Assembly: GCA_949297775.1 (NCBI GenBank)
Contig: CASFTM010000009.1
Span: 1-64,000, forward strand
Direction: 5' to 3'
From: an uncultured bacterium
GTDB taxonomy: Bacteria > Elusimicrobiota > Elusimicrobia > Elusimicrobiales > Elusimicrobiaceae
Length of the DNA stretch: 64,000 bases
A program made the position numbers and the translations under genes. This document shows, one piece after another, positions 25,731 through 33,253 of this stretch (positions are counted from its first letter, which is position 1; each line of letters opens with the position of its first letter). The notes under the pieces were generated by a model. That model was given only the letters and a program-made list of their open reading frames with translations, was not told the DNA's origin and did not search any database.

Positions 25731-25935
25731 CGAAATAATACAGGCAACGAAACACGCCGAGGAAAAGCACCCGTTCTTTGCGGAAAATCCCGCGCAAGCG
25801 GTGAGCGTGGCCACAGAGGAACTAGGCGAAATGGCAAAGGCCGTTAATGACGGTGATTTTAAGCAAGCAAAGGCCGAGGCCTTAGATACTATTGCCGTGC
25901 TGGTACGGTTTATTTATTTATTAGACGACTTGTAG
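25711..25935 (+). CDS. MazG-like nucleotide pyrophosphohydrolase fragment-sized protein
   Basis: 74 residues from GTG with AAGGAG 7 nt upstream. Helix 'VATEELGEMAKAVNDGD' supplies the EExxE-type metal motif, and 'KAEALDTIAVLVRFI' supplies the second acidic helix (ExxD) of all-alpha NTP pyrophosphatases. Such phage proteins clean (d)NTP pools. It is short but holds the core four-helix half-site; dimerisation would be needed. Confidence 0.72.
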   Translation: MKVKTFNEIIQATKHAEEKHPFFAENPAQAVSVATEELGEMAKAVNDGDFKQAKAEALDTIAVLVRFIYLLDDL

Positions 25936-25952
25936 GATTAAGGGAGGACGAA

Positions 25953-26573
25953 ATGACCTATGCCGTTACAGAGAGAGAGAGAGAGAGAGAGAGCACGGCG
26001 AAAAAGTATCAAATTATCTACGCCGATCCGCCATGGAGTTATAAGGACGCGGGTTGTGCCGGAGCCGCGGCGGCTCAGTACCCAACTATGACAACGAAAG
26101 ATATTTGCGCACTGCCTATAAAAGAGTTAGCCGATAAAAATTGCGTACTCTTTATGTGGGCGACTTACCCGAAGTTACAAGAGGCGTTAGACGTAATAAA
26201 GGCATGGGGGTTTGAGTATAAGACGATCGCCTTTCAATGGGTAAAGACGTACAAAAGCGGATTTGGTGAGTTTTTGGGCCTCGGCCGCTGGACGCGCGGA
26301 AACACGGAGCCGTGTTTGTTAGCCACCAAAGGGAGCCCGCGCCGGATAAACGCCGGGATTAGCCAACTGATTTTTAGCCCTCTGCGTAAGCATAGCCAAA
26401 AGCCGCCGGAGGCACGGGTAAAGATTAAAAAGTTAATGGGCGAATTGCCCGCTATTGAACTGTTTGCCCGCGAAAAAACACCCGGCTGGGATGTGTGGGG
26501 CAACGAAGTAGAAAGCGATATTGTGATTAAGGAGGCAGTAAATGACGGAAGTACATTTGAAACAGGACGGTAG
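25953..26573 (+). CDS. MT-A70 family DNA adenine methyltransferase
   Basis: 206 residues. The catalytic motif is 'DPPW' at 25-28, preceded by 'IIYA'. The downstream part carries 'VLFMWATYPKLQEAL', 'WVKTYKSGFGEFLGLG', 'TEPCLLATKG' and 'RKHSQKPPEAR', all typical of phage MT-A70 N6-adenine methylases. AGGGAGGACGAA precedes the ATG. Residues 7-13 are encoded by a 23-nt (GA)n tract, and changes of one repeat unit cause early stops, so expression may be switchable. Confidence 0.92.
   Translation: MTYAVTERERERESTAKKYQIIYADPPWSYKDAGCAGAAAAQYPTMTTKDICALPIKELADKNCVLFMWATYPKLQEALDVIKAWGFEYKTIAFQWVKTYKSGFGEFLGLGRWTRGNTEPCLLATKGSPRRINAGISQLIFSPLRKHSQKPPEARVKIKKLMGELPAIELFAREKTPGWDVWGNEVESDIVIKEAVNDGSTFETGR
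25971..25993. repeat. (GA)11.5 microsatellite in the methylase coding start
   Basis: 23 nt of uninterrupted GA, starting at codon 7. Losing one unit leads to TAA about 30 codons in; gaining one leads to TGA a little later. Confidence 0.9.
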
Positions 26574-26679
26574 TACCAATTATATTATTCCGGCCGGATA
26601 TATGAATCGGGCCGCAAGGCGCAAATGGAAAAAGATTATGCGCCAAGATAGAAAACACAAAGGCGTACGTATTTATTAG
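26542..26679 (+). CDS. 45-residue basic phage protein
   Basis: Starts inside the 3' end of the methylase gene with GGAGG before the ATG. Lys/Arg-rich second half ('RAARRKWKKIMRQDRKHK') suggests nucleic-acid contact. No family recognised. Confidence 0.5.
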   Translation: MTEVHLKQDGSTNYIIPAGYMNRAARRKWKKIMRQDRKHKGVRIY

Positions 26680-26687
26680 GGGGCAAA

Positions 26688-26846
26688 ATGATAACCACTC
26701 AACAATTATCAAAATGGAAAGCCGATATAATATGCACCATGGAAAACGCCGCTATTGAGGCCGACCACTGGAAAAGCAACGCCGTATTACACGCGTATTA
26801 TGCTCACGTTTTACAAACGGCCGATGCGCAACTTGCGCTTATTTAA
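26688..26846 (+). CDS. 52-residue phage protein, unknown
   Basis: Predicted all-helical; follows the preceding gene by 8 bases with GGGGGC before the ATG. Coding status rests on position and open frame only. Confidence 0.45.
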   Translation: MITTQQLSKWKADIICTMENAAIEADHWKSNAVLHAYYAHVLQTADAQLALI

Positions 26847-26884
26847 CGGTTACTTATTGAAAGCGCGGCCGGGGAGGTATCAAA

Positions 26885-27010
26885 ATGAAATGTGATTTTT
26901 GTGGCCGGGAAAATATACGGCTTATTTTTGAGGGCGTAAATACGGACGTACAAATTTATCAGTGCGCTTGCGGCCACAAAAAGACCGTTCGCGGTGAGGT
27001 GGAAAAATGA
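26885..27010 (+). CDS. 41-residue zinc-ribbon miniprotein
   Basis: 'CDFCG' and 'CACG' pairs form a small ribbon. GGGGAGG precedes the ATG and the stop overlaps the next start (ATGA). Confidence 0.6.
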   Translation: MKCDFCGRENIRLIFEGVNTDVQIYQCACGHKKTVRGEVEK

Positions 27011-27375
27011 GTGTAAAAATTGAAATGGATATGCCTACAACTTGCGCCACGTGCAAATTGAGCCAGTTTATCTACAAAGGCGACAATTCAAAATGGTATT
27101 GCACTATTAAAGAAAAACACAGCCGTTTATTTCCAACCAAACGGCCTACTTGGTGCCCGTTAAAGGAGTGTGAAAAAATGAGCGTAGATAATAGGGCTAG
27201 TATGACAGAGGTATGGGAAACTGTGAAATATCTGCACCCACGAACGGTGGAAATTCTAACTACAAAATTTAGTTTGCAAGCCCGCCAAGAGTTCTTATTT
27301 GACGTTATAGACGCTTATAAAAGAGCATATCCCCGGCCGATGTTAAAAATTAAACGAGAGGAAAATAAAAAATGA
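27007..27375 (+). CDS. Early phage protein with N-terminal cysteine cluster
   Basis: 122 residues. 'CATCKLSQF', 'WYC' and 'WCPLKEC' in the first 55 residues look like a zinc site; the C-terminal half is helical. Overlaps neighbours on both sides. Unknown function. Confidence 0.6.
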   Translation: MSVKIEMDMPTTCATCKLSQFIYKGDNSKWYCTIKEKHSRLFPTKRPTWCPLKECEKMSVDNRASMTEVWETVKYLHPRTVEILTTKFSLQARQEFLFDVIDAYKRAYPRPMLKIKREENKK

Positions 27376-27740
27376 ATGACGTATTGCGATTTAGAGCGTG
27401 GCATAAACCCACAAAAAGAATGTTTGACGTTTATTGCTTTACGGATAAACACGTTTTTGAAAACACATTAGACGGTGTTGGAACTTCCCCTACCAACCCG
27501 GCAAATATAGAGGATTGCATACTTGAACAATGCACCGGGCTTAAAGATAAGACCGGGCGGCTTATTTATGAGGGTGATATTGTTAGATTTAAGATTTCTA
27601 GTGTTAAATGCGTAGGCGTTGTCCGCCGGGATGAAAACACGGGCGGCTGGTCAAAAGACAATACTGGCCAACCGCTCCATACATACATTAAAACAGTGGA
27701 AGTTATTGGCACTGTCCACAATAAAAAAACATTAGAGTAA
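27372..27740 (+). CDS. YopX family phage protein
   Basis: 122 residues. Typical YopX pattern: N-terminal 'LRFRAWHKPTKRMFDV', central 'QCTGLKDKTGRLIYEGDIV', and C-terminal 'VEVIGTVHNK'. The family is common in phages of Firmicutes and others and has a YopX beta fold; the role is unknown. Confidence 0.9.
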   Translation: MNDVLRFRAWHKPTKRMFDVYCFTDKHVFENTLDGVGTSPTNPANIEDCILEQCTGLKDKTGRLIYEGDIVRFKISSVKCVGVVRRDENTGGWSKDNTGQPLHTYIKTVEVIGTVHNKKTLE

Positions 27741-27743
27741 AAA

Positions 27744-28115
27744 ATGAAAAAAGAAAAGTTTATACGAACAAAAGAGGACGTCCGGCAAAATAACAGAGTT
27801 TTGAAAATTGCCAACAGCACCAACCGCGTTTTTGTTGTTTTTACGAGCCGGGAATTTAATCATCCGTTTAGGGGGCAAGGTGGCGTTATGTTTGTCAAAA
27901 GAGGACGCGAATATAACCCCGCTTTTGATTGTGATTTTTGGCCGGAAAGGCCTTTGTCATCCCATTCCCGCAAGCCGGAATATGGGAAAACCTTACAAAG
28001 TTATATTGATGAGGGATTTAATTTGCGTTTTGCGGGCTATCCCGGCGACCGAAAGGATGCTTTTTGGAATCAAAGTACAGATTTAGTAGTTATAAGCAGA
28101 TTAAAAGAGAGGTAA
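27744..28115 (+). CDS. Early phage protein, unknown
   Basis: 123 residues, mixed alpha/beta, positively charged. No domain recognised. Sits 3 bases after the YopX gene. Confidence 0.6.
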   Translation: MKKEKFIRTKEDVRQNNRVLKIANSTNRVFVVFTSREFNHPFRGQGGVMFVKRGREYNPAFDCDFWPERPLSSHSRKPEYGKTLQSYIDEGFNLRFAGYPGDRKDAFWNQSTDLVVISRLKER

Positions 28116-28119
28116 ATAA

Positions 28120-28311
28120 ATGAAAAGTTTTTTGTATGGGTTTTGTAATGTGATGGGTACGCGCTTAGAACTGCCTTATTTGGGCGAATCCGGCAAGTAC
28201 CTTTTGGGCGGATTTGTGGCCGCTTGTGTGGTTGCGGCCGTACTTTGCTTTGCCTGTTTTTCCGTCGGCCAACTGATAGCCGATATAATGCTTGGAAAAT
28301 TTGTGATGTAA
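28120..28311 (+). CDS. Small single-pass membrane protein
   Basis: 63 residues with one strong membrane segment (about 28-52, 'YLLGGFVAACVVAAVLCFAC'). GAGAGG precedes the ATG. Function unknown. Confidence 0.6.
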   Translation: MKSFLYGFCNVMGTRLELPYLGESGKYLLGGFVAACVVAAVLCFACFSVGQLIADIMLGKFVM

Positions 28312-28336
28312 AAATTAAATAATGAGAGGTAAAATT

Positions 28337-28675
28337 ATGCCGGAACAAAACGAAGTAGAAACAAAACAAGAAGTAGGAGAGTGCTGTGTGCCGGAGCCGT
28401 GCAACTGCGCCGCTTGCGATGCTCCCGTAAAAGCCGCTGACGGCGGTTTGTCGTCTATTCCATCGTGGCAAATCCGCATGATAGATGAGTGGTACGAGTT
28501 AAAAGTGCGCCACGCTAAACTGCACAAAATGCTTGTGAAGTGGGAAGCCGGAACGTTGGACTTTACGCCGAAATGCTCCAAGGAACTACTCAAAGACCAG
28601 TGTAAAGTCATGCGCGCTTATCTAACCATTTTAGAAATCCGCGCGGAAATTGAGGGCGTATCTTTGCCGCAATAA
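28337..28675 (+). CDS. Conserved-looking phage protein, crAss-like helical type
   Basis: 112 residues from ATG 28337 (AGAGG 7 nt upstream; an ATG 15 bases earlier is less likely). The N-terminus is cysteine-rich ('CCVPEPCNCAAC'). The rest, 'WQIRMIDEWYELKVRHAKL' and 'LLKDQCKVMRAYLTILEIRA', recalls small helical proteins seen in many phages. Function unknown. Confidence 0.6.
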   Translation: MPEQNEVETKQEVGECCVPEPCNCAACDAPVKAADGGLSSIPSWQIRMIDEWYELKVRHAKLHKMLVKWEAGTLDFTPKCSKELLKDQCKVMRAYLTILEIRAEIEGVSLPQ

Positions 28676-28683
28676 GCACATAT

Positions 28684-28703
28684 CCCCGGCCTCCGGGCCG
28701 GGG
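28684..28703 (+). other. GC-rich hairpin without T-tract
   Basis: CCCCGGCC / GGCCGGGG stem with a 4-nt loop, between two early genes. With no T-run it is more likely an mRNA processing or stability hairpin than a terminator. Confidence 0.45.
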
Positions 28704-28744
28704 TACCATGGAGGACGTATGATTTTTTTGAGGCGGCTTTTAAT

Positions 28745-28957
28745 ATGGCACTTACCATGTGCACGATCGCTTTGTTTGTTTTGCCTTTTGTGTTGTATGT
28801 TTTGACATTTTATTCAATATCGGGTGAGGAAAGTTTTTTTAAGTTTTTAGGGTTGTTTATACTGGCCCATATTGCCGTTTTACTTTTTTGTTTTTTGTTT
28901 TTTTTCGTCGTGTATTTGGTATCTTGTTTAATCTGTTTTTGTTTTGGGATTTATTAA
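28745..28957 (+). CDS. Small phage membrane protein
   Basis: 70 residues, two very hydrophobic segments. A second start at 28719 with a better GGAGG site opens a different 28-codon frame overlapping it, so coding assignment here is uncertain. Confidence 0.45.
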   Translation: MALTMCTIALFVLPFVLYVLTFYSISGEESFFKFLGLFILAHIAVLLFCFLFFFVVYLVSCLICFCFGIY

Positions 28958-28975
28958 CTAAAAGGAAGTGGGATT

Positions 28976-30100
28976 ATGGGTACAAACAAAGGATATATCA
29001 AACTGTACCGAAGTGAGGCGGATATTACTAAACTGTGGGAAAATAACGCCTTATTTGCGGTATATCAAAAACTCAAAATAGTGGCGTTGTGGCCGGAGGG
29101 TACCATCAACCGCCCGAGCCGCGTTTTGGCCAAACAACTGGCCATAAGCCGCAACACGCTACGCAAGGCCTTAGAGGGTTTGCAAGAGTTAGGCCTCGTG
29201 TGGGCGGATATTACCGATAAAAATACTTTATTCTTGCGGGTTGTTTATGCCGAACAAGACCCGTGGGATAAAATAAACGCGCCGGAAAACGGCCCAAAAC
29301 CCGCGCGCGGGGTCAACCTACTAAACCAACCCAAACAACAAACTGAGCCCGTTTTAGGCCCAACCGCGCCCGCTTTTACGGATAATGCCGCGGCCGATTA
29401 TCCCACCCCGGCACCGGGTGGCGTTGGGTCAAAAAATGAGCCACCCGCTACGTTGGGTCAAAATTTGAGCCAACTTGGGTCAAAATTTGAGCCAAAAGTG
29501 GGTCAAAATTTGAGCCACCTTACCTTATATAGAAATAATAAGATAGAATCTAATAATACAAACCCCCATTATCCCCCTACCCAACTAACTGATAACGGCT
29601 TTACTACGTTTTGGGATGCCTATCCTAACAAAAAAGGCAAACAACCCGCTTTTAAGAAATGGCAAAGCGGACAGTACGATTTATCCGTAATTTTACCCGT
29701 GCTTGAAAAGCAAAAAAAACTCCGTAGATGGGTAAAAGATAACGGGCAATATATCCCTCATGCAAAAACATACCTCCACCAAAAACGGTATGAGGACGTT
29801 TTGCCAACAGGCGAGGAGCATTACATTTTAGATTTCAAAGAGCCAAAAACAGAGCGGGAAATCGTTTTGCGTGTTTGGCTGGAAAAAACAAACCCGGAAC
29901 TCTTAGAAAACGACAATCAAAAAATAAACAGCACGCTGGAAACCGAAAGAGCGTTGTTTGAGCAACTCATCGTAAAATGCAAAGGCGACGTGGAAAAGGC
30001 CTACGGCGTAATGCGCCACGGGTGGAAAATGGGTTGTACTACCTTGCGCGGTATCTTAGAGCGTGCCGGATCGTATCTTACGGATTTAGAGGATAAATAA
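28976..30100 (+). CDS. Phage replication initiator-like protein
   Basis: 374 residues. The N-terminal winged helix (about 20-95) includes 'PSRVLAKQLAISRNTLRKAL'. A low-complexity linker (about 100-200) is encoded partly by four near-identical 19-21-bp DNA repeats. The C-terminal region ('FWDAYPNKKGKQPAFKKWQ', 'YIPHAKTYLHQKRYEDV') is common in phage and plasmid replisome organisers. With iterons inside the gene it parallels lambda O: the protein probably binds its own coding sequence as origin and recruits host helicase. Confidence 0.78.
   Translation: MGTNKGYIKLYRSEADITKLWENNALFAVYQKLKIVALWPEGTINRPSRVLAKQLAISRNTLRKALEGLQELGLVWADITDKNTLFLRVVYAEQDPWDKINAPENGPKPARGVNLLNQPKQQTEPVLGPTAPAFTDNAAADYPTPAPGGVGSKNEPPATLGQNLSQLGSKFEPKVGQNLSHLTLYRNNKIESNNTNPHYPPTQLTDNGFTTFWDAYPNKKGKQPAFKKWQSGQYDLSVILPVLEKQKKLRRWVKDNGQYIPHAKTYLHQKRYEDVLPTGEEHYILDFKEPKTEREIVLRVWLEKTNPELLENDNQKINSTLETERALFEQLIVKCKGDVEKAYGVMRHGWKMGCTTLRGILERAGSYLTDLEDK
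29424..29517. repeat. Iteron array, candidate replication origin
   Basis: Four copies of an imperfect palindrome TTGGGTCAAAATTTGAGCCAA at 29424, 29453, 29475 and 29498, spaced 29, 22 and about 24 bp. They lie inside the replication gene. Confidence 0.65.
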
Positions 30101-30101
30101 A

Positions 30102-30533
30102 ATGAACTTTAACTACACAAGACGTTACGGCCGGAAGAAAAAAACAACCTCACCCACCCCGGCTTGCCAATACTGCCACGAGCACACCGTGTGCGCTGTG
30201 CCCGTGTTTATCCGCGCCACGCCGGAAAGCGAAACGCGGGTAGTATGTTATAAAAACTATTGCATTTCGTGCGGCAAAATACAGGCGTTTAATGCCTTTG
30301 ACAAAGACGGAAACCCCTACCGCACGTATGCGTTTTGGCTGGGCGTTGGCCGCCGCGCGCGTGATTTTTTCTTGCCGCCGGAAATGTACGAGGTGGACGG
30401 TAAGCCGGATGTGGGCCTCAAAATACGCCTCGTGCGGGCTTTACTGCGCTTGCAAGTTAAGCGGCCCACCGAAAAAATGTTTTACGGTTATGAGGTGCAA
30501 GAGGAGTTAGAAAATGACCCGGCCGAAAAATAA
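30102..30533 (+). CDS. Phage zinc-binding protein
   Basis: 143 residues. 'CQYCHEH' and 'CISCGK' (with another Cys between) form a zinc site in the N-terminal half. The C-terminal half is helical and basic. It follows the replication gene by one base and may act in replication, but no family was recognised. Confidence 0.6.
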   Translation: MNFNYTRRYGRKKKTTSPTPACQYCHEHTVCAVPVFIRATPESETRVVCYKNYCISCGKIQAFNAFDKDGNPYRTYAFWLGVGRRARDFFLPPEMYEVDGKPDVGLKIRLVRALLRLQVKRPTEKMFYGYEVQEELENDPAEK

Positions 30534-30702
30534 ATGCGTGTACTTTTTGGACGGCCTAAGAATCCGCCGCGGTGCGGCGTTATCGGTTTGCCGCGGCATT
30601 TGGCGCGTGCGTTGCGGCCGGGAAATTATAAATGTGTGGGAGGATGACATTTTTGCGGATGTTTGCGCCGCGCAACAGGCCGTAAATTTAATACTAAACT
30701 AA
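30514..30702 (+). CDS. Small phage protein, last early gene
   Basis: 62 residues, basic, with three Cys. Overlaps the previous gene by 20 bases. Unknown. Confidence 0.5.
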   Translation: MTRPKNKCVYFLDGLRIRRGAALSVCRGIWRVRCGREIINVWEDDIFADVCAAQQAVNLILN

Positions 30703-30767
30703 CCGCAAAATCACGTCGTAAAATAAAAGTGCTTAAAAAATAAGTATAAAATTTTTTCAAAAAACAC

Positions 30768-30795
30768 TTGACTTTTTACAAAAAAGTTTTATATT
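30768..30795 (+). promoter_or_regulatory. Late-operon promoter
   Basis: TTGACT, 16-bp spacer, TATATT, preceded by an A/T-rich stretch like an UP element. Host sigma-70-type, consistent with no phage RNA polymerase. Confidence 0.75.
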
Positions 30796-30838
30796 CTTTT
30801 TCCTATCTGGTACGCGCCCCGCGCGATTTGTTGTAAAA

Positions 30839-30890
30839 TTTTTGGTTACAAAAGAAATTTGAGTCGTATTTAGGCCGCGTTGCCTTTTGT
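30839..30890 (+). promoter_or_regulatory. Late-operon leader element (copy 2 of 2)
   Basis: Same three blocks in the same order as in the early leader: TTTTTGGTTACAA (30839-30851, exact), AATTTGAGTCGTATTT (30856-30871, 14 of 16 identical), CCTTTTGT (30883-30890, exact). It begins about 37 nt after the predicted transcription start. Confidence 0.6.
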
Positions 30891-30918
30891 GAAATCACAA
30901 GAGGAGCGCGGTTTTTTT
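30875..30918 (+). terminator. Terminator-like hairpin abutting the small terminase ATG
   Basis: Outer stem CCGCG/CGCGG and inner stem CTTTTGTG/CACAAGAG, then T7 directly before the ATG. It also encloses the ribosome site GAGGAG. Confidence 0.6.
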
Positions 30919-31539
30919 ATGGCCAAAAAGGGGCAACCAGTTAGCGAGGCCGTTTTTGAGAAAATAGAGCAAGAAACTAAAAACTTGCTCGCTCAGGCCG
31001 TGCCTACGCCTGATAAGCAACTTTGCTTATTTGAGGGCTGGGCCGATTGGAACGCTGAGCAAGAGGCAAAACGCGCCAAAAACCCCCGAAACTCCGCCGG
31101 GCTGACCTTAGCCCAAGAGATTTTTGCTAACCTCGTGGCCGGAGGATATACCAAAACCGAGGCCTACCGCGCCGCCTACCCCGGTTGTAAAACGGACAAC
31201 TTAAATACCATTTATCCTAAGGCCTCCCGTCTTGCAAAAGAGGGCAAGATACGGGCAAGGATAGAGGCCTTGCAAAAGCAAGTAGCCGAGAAAGCCCTCA
31301 TGTCGCCGACGGAGTTTTTCCAACGGCTTACCAATATCGCCCGCGGTACGGGCAAGGATGCCTTAGACGCACTCAAACAAATAGGACAAATTCACGGACT
31401 TTTCAAACCCGAAAAAGAAACGAGCGTGAATATAGGCCCGGCCTTAGTCGTCCAAACGGTGGACTATGCTAACGCCGAGGCCTCCTCCACGGGTGAAAAA
31501 GTAACTGGTACACCGCAAACCGGGGAGGTAGCAAAATGA
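30919..31539 (+). CDS. Terminase small subunit
   Basis: 206 residues. The central helix-turn-helix ('LVAGGYTKTEAYRAAYPG') and following helices match the small-terminase DNA-recognition fold. It selects the packaging site and hands DNA to the large subunit. It overlaps the large terminase gene by 4 bases. A TTG at 30880 could extend it by 13 residues. Its ribosome site lies within a terminator-like hairpin. Confidence 0.85.
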   Translation: MAKKGQPVSEAVFEKIEQETKNLLAQAVPTPDKQLCLFEGWADWNAEQEAKRAKNPRNSAGLTLAQEIFANLVAGGYTKTEAYRAAYPGCKTDNLNTIYPKASRLAKEGKIRARIEALQKQVAEKALMSPTEFFQRLTNIARGTGKDALDALKQIGQIHGLFKPEKETSVNIGPALVVQTVDYANAEASSTGEKVTGTPQTGEVAK

Positions 31540-32903
31540 CCTCCGTTCTAATTCCAAACAACTGGAAACCGCGGCCGTACCAGTTACCCTTTTTCCGTTA
31601 CTTTGCACGAGGCGGAAAACGCGCCGTACTCATGTGGCCCCGCCGCCACGGCAAAGACGACGCTTGTCTGCACCAAACCGCCATCCAACTAATGAAAATT
31701 CCCGGTACGTACTGGTTTATGCTCCCGCAATACGGACAGGCCCGTAAAGCCATTTGGGATGCCGTCAACAAACACACCGGGTTACGCCGTATTGACGAGG
31801 CATTTCCCAAAGAAATCCGCGCACGCGTCAACGAAAGCGAAATGAAAATTGTTTTTAAGAACGGCTCTGTGTGGCAAGTGTGCGGAAGTGATAACTATAA
31901 CGCGCTTGTCGGCTCTAACCCGGCCGGGATTGTGTTTAGCGAATACGCGCTAAGCGACCCGCAAGCGTGGGATTATTTAAGCCCTATCCTAGACGAAAAT
32001 AACGGATGGGCGATTTTCAATTCCACCGTGCGCGGACAAAACCATTTTACCCAACTGGCCCACATCGCAAAAGCCGATCCGAATTGGTTTTATTCCAACG
32101 TGCGCGCAAGCGAGGCGGGCGTATTTACGGCCGAACAGTTAGAGCAAATCAAACAAGAATATATCCGCCGCCGCGGCTACGATATGGGGCTGGGTATGTT
32201 TTTGCAAGAGTACGAGAACGACGAAAACGCCTTTGTTAGCACGTACAACTCCGTCTTTGCCCGCGGAGCGGGTGAGAAAATGCGTCAACCCGCCCCGACA
32301 AACATACCCACCGTGGCACGTGTGGCCGGAATTGACCTCGCGCGTTTCGGCGGGGATAACAACGTGGTATTTATTGCCGACCGTTTAGAGGACGGCTCAC
32401 TTACCGAGGTATGCGTGGAATCGTGGGCCGGAATGGACGCGGTTTTTACACAAGGAAAGATAGCAGACGTACTCACCCGCAACAAAGTAAATCAATGCAT
32501 CATGGACGGCGACGGCGTAGGCGGGCCGATTATTGACAATGTACGCGCCCAATGCGACGGACGGGGCATTGTGTTTGAGGAATACCACAATACCGCTACC
32601 CCCGGCTCTTACGGGAATATGACTACGCAAGGATATTTTGACCTTGCGCGCGAGGCCGAGGCCGGAAAAGTGTTTTTACGCGATGAGCGGGTTATCGGCG
32701 AACTTGGCGCGCGGCTTTATGAGTTTAACCACAAAGGGCAACTGGTGCTCCAAAACAAAAAAGAGTGGCGCAAAGAATCCGGCACGAGCCCGGACTTTGC
32801 CGATGCGGCCGTAATGGCCTCTATGATTTTGCCACTACCGAAAGATTTTCACGGCAAACGCGGACAACCCGCTTTTGCCCGTACAGATTATGACGTTATT
32901 TAA
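31536..32903 (+). CDS. Terminase large subunit
   Basis: 455 residues. ATPase: Walker A-like 'WPRRHGKDD' (Lys40) and Walker B 'GIVFSEYA' with catalytic Glu136. RNase H-like nuclease: 'GIDLARFGGDN' (Asp267), 'MDGDGVGG', and C-terminal 'SPDFADAAVM'. It powers DNA translocation into the prohead and cuts the concatemer. All motifs are intact. Confidence 0.95.
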   Translation: MTSVLIPNNWKPRPYQLPFFRYFARGGKRAVLMWPRRHGKDDACLHQTAIQLMKIPGTYWFMLPQYGQARKAIWDAVNKHTGLRRIDEAFPKEIRARVNESEMKIVFKNGSVWQVCGSDNYNALVGSNPAGIVFSEYALSDPQAWDYLSPILDENNGWAIFNSTVRGQNHFTQLAHIAKADPNWFYSNVRASEAGVFTAEQLEQIKQEYIRRRGYDMGLGMFLQEYENDENAFVSTYNSVFARGAGEKMRQPAPTNIPTVARVAGIDLARFGGDNNVVFIADRLEDGSLTEVCVESWAGMDAVFTQGKIADVLTRNKVNQCIMDGDGVGGPIIDNVRAQCDGRGIVFEEYHNTATPGSYGNMTTQGYFDLAREAEAGKVFLRDERVIGELGARLYEFNHKGQLVLQNKKEWRKESGTSPDFADAAVMASMILPLPKDFHGKRGQPAFARTDYDVI

Positions 32904-32918
32904 CAGGAGGACGTAAAA

Positions 32919-33251
32919 ATGTGCGACCCAGTATCAGCCGTAGTAGGAATTGTAACCGCCGCCGCTAGTATCGGTATGAGTGCCAAAAACGCCCATGACC
33001 AACGCAAGGCGGCACGTGAGCAACAAGAAGTACAAGAACAAACCGAGCGCAAGCAAAAAGCACTTGCAGAGGCCAAGGGTGCGGCACAAACCACCCGTAC
33101 CGACACCGCCGCCGCGGACGAGGAACGAAAACGCCGCACGGCCGTGGCCAATAATACCGTGCTCACCAGCCGCACGGGCGCACTTGGAACGCCCAACACG
33201 GCCGGAACTTCACTTAATAATCAGGCCGCAAGCCGTACGACATTGGGGTAA
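32919..33251 (+). CDS. Small head/virion-associated protein
   Basis: 110 residues. N-terminal 'CDPVSAVVGIVTAAASIGMS' is a hydrophobic helix like the start of podovirus internal or tail-associated proteins. The middle is a charged coiled coil (Gln/Glu/Arg/Lys-rich). It lies between terminase and portal, where BPP-1/T7-like phages carry a small structural gene. GGAGG precedes the ATG. Confidence 0.6.
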   Translation: MCDPVSAVVGIVTAAASIGMSAKNAHDQRKAAREQQEVQEQTERKQKALAEAKGAAQTTRTDTAAADEERKRRTAVANNTVLTSRTGALGTPNTAGTSLNNQAASRTTLG

Positions 33252-33253
33252 TT

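Noticed and set aside
29424-29517. CRISPR array
   Set aside because: Only four short repeats with 1-8-bp gaps inside a coding gene; no spacers or cas genes. Better explained as iterons.
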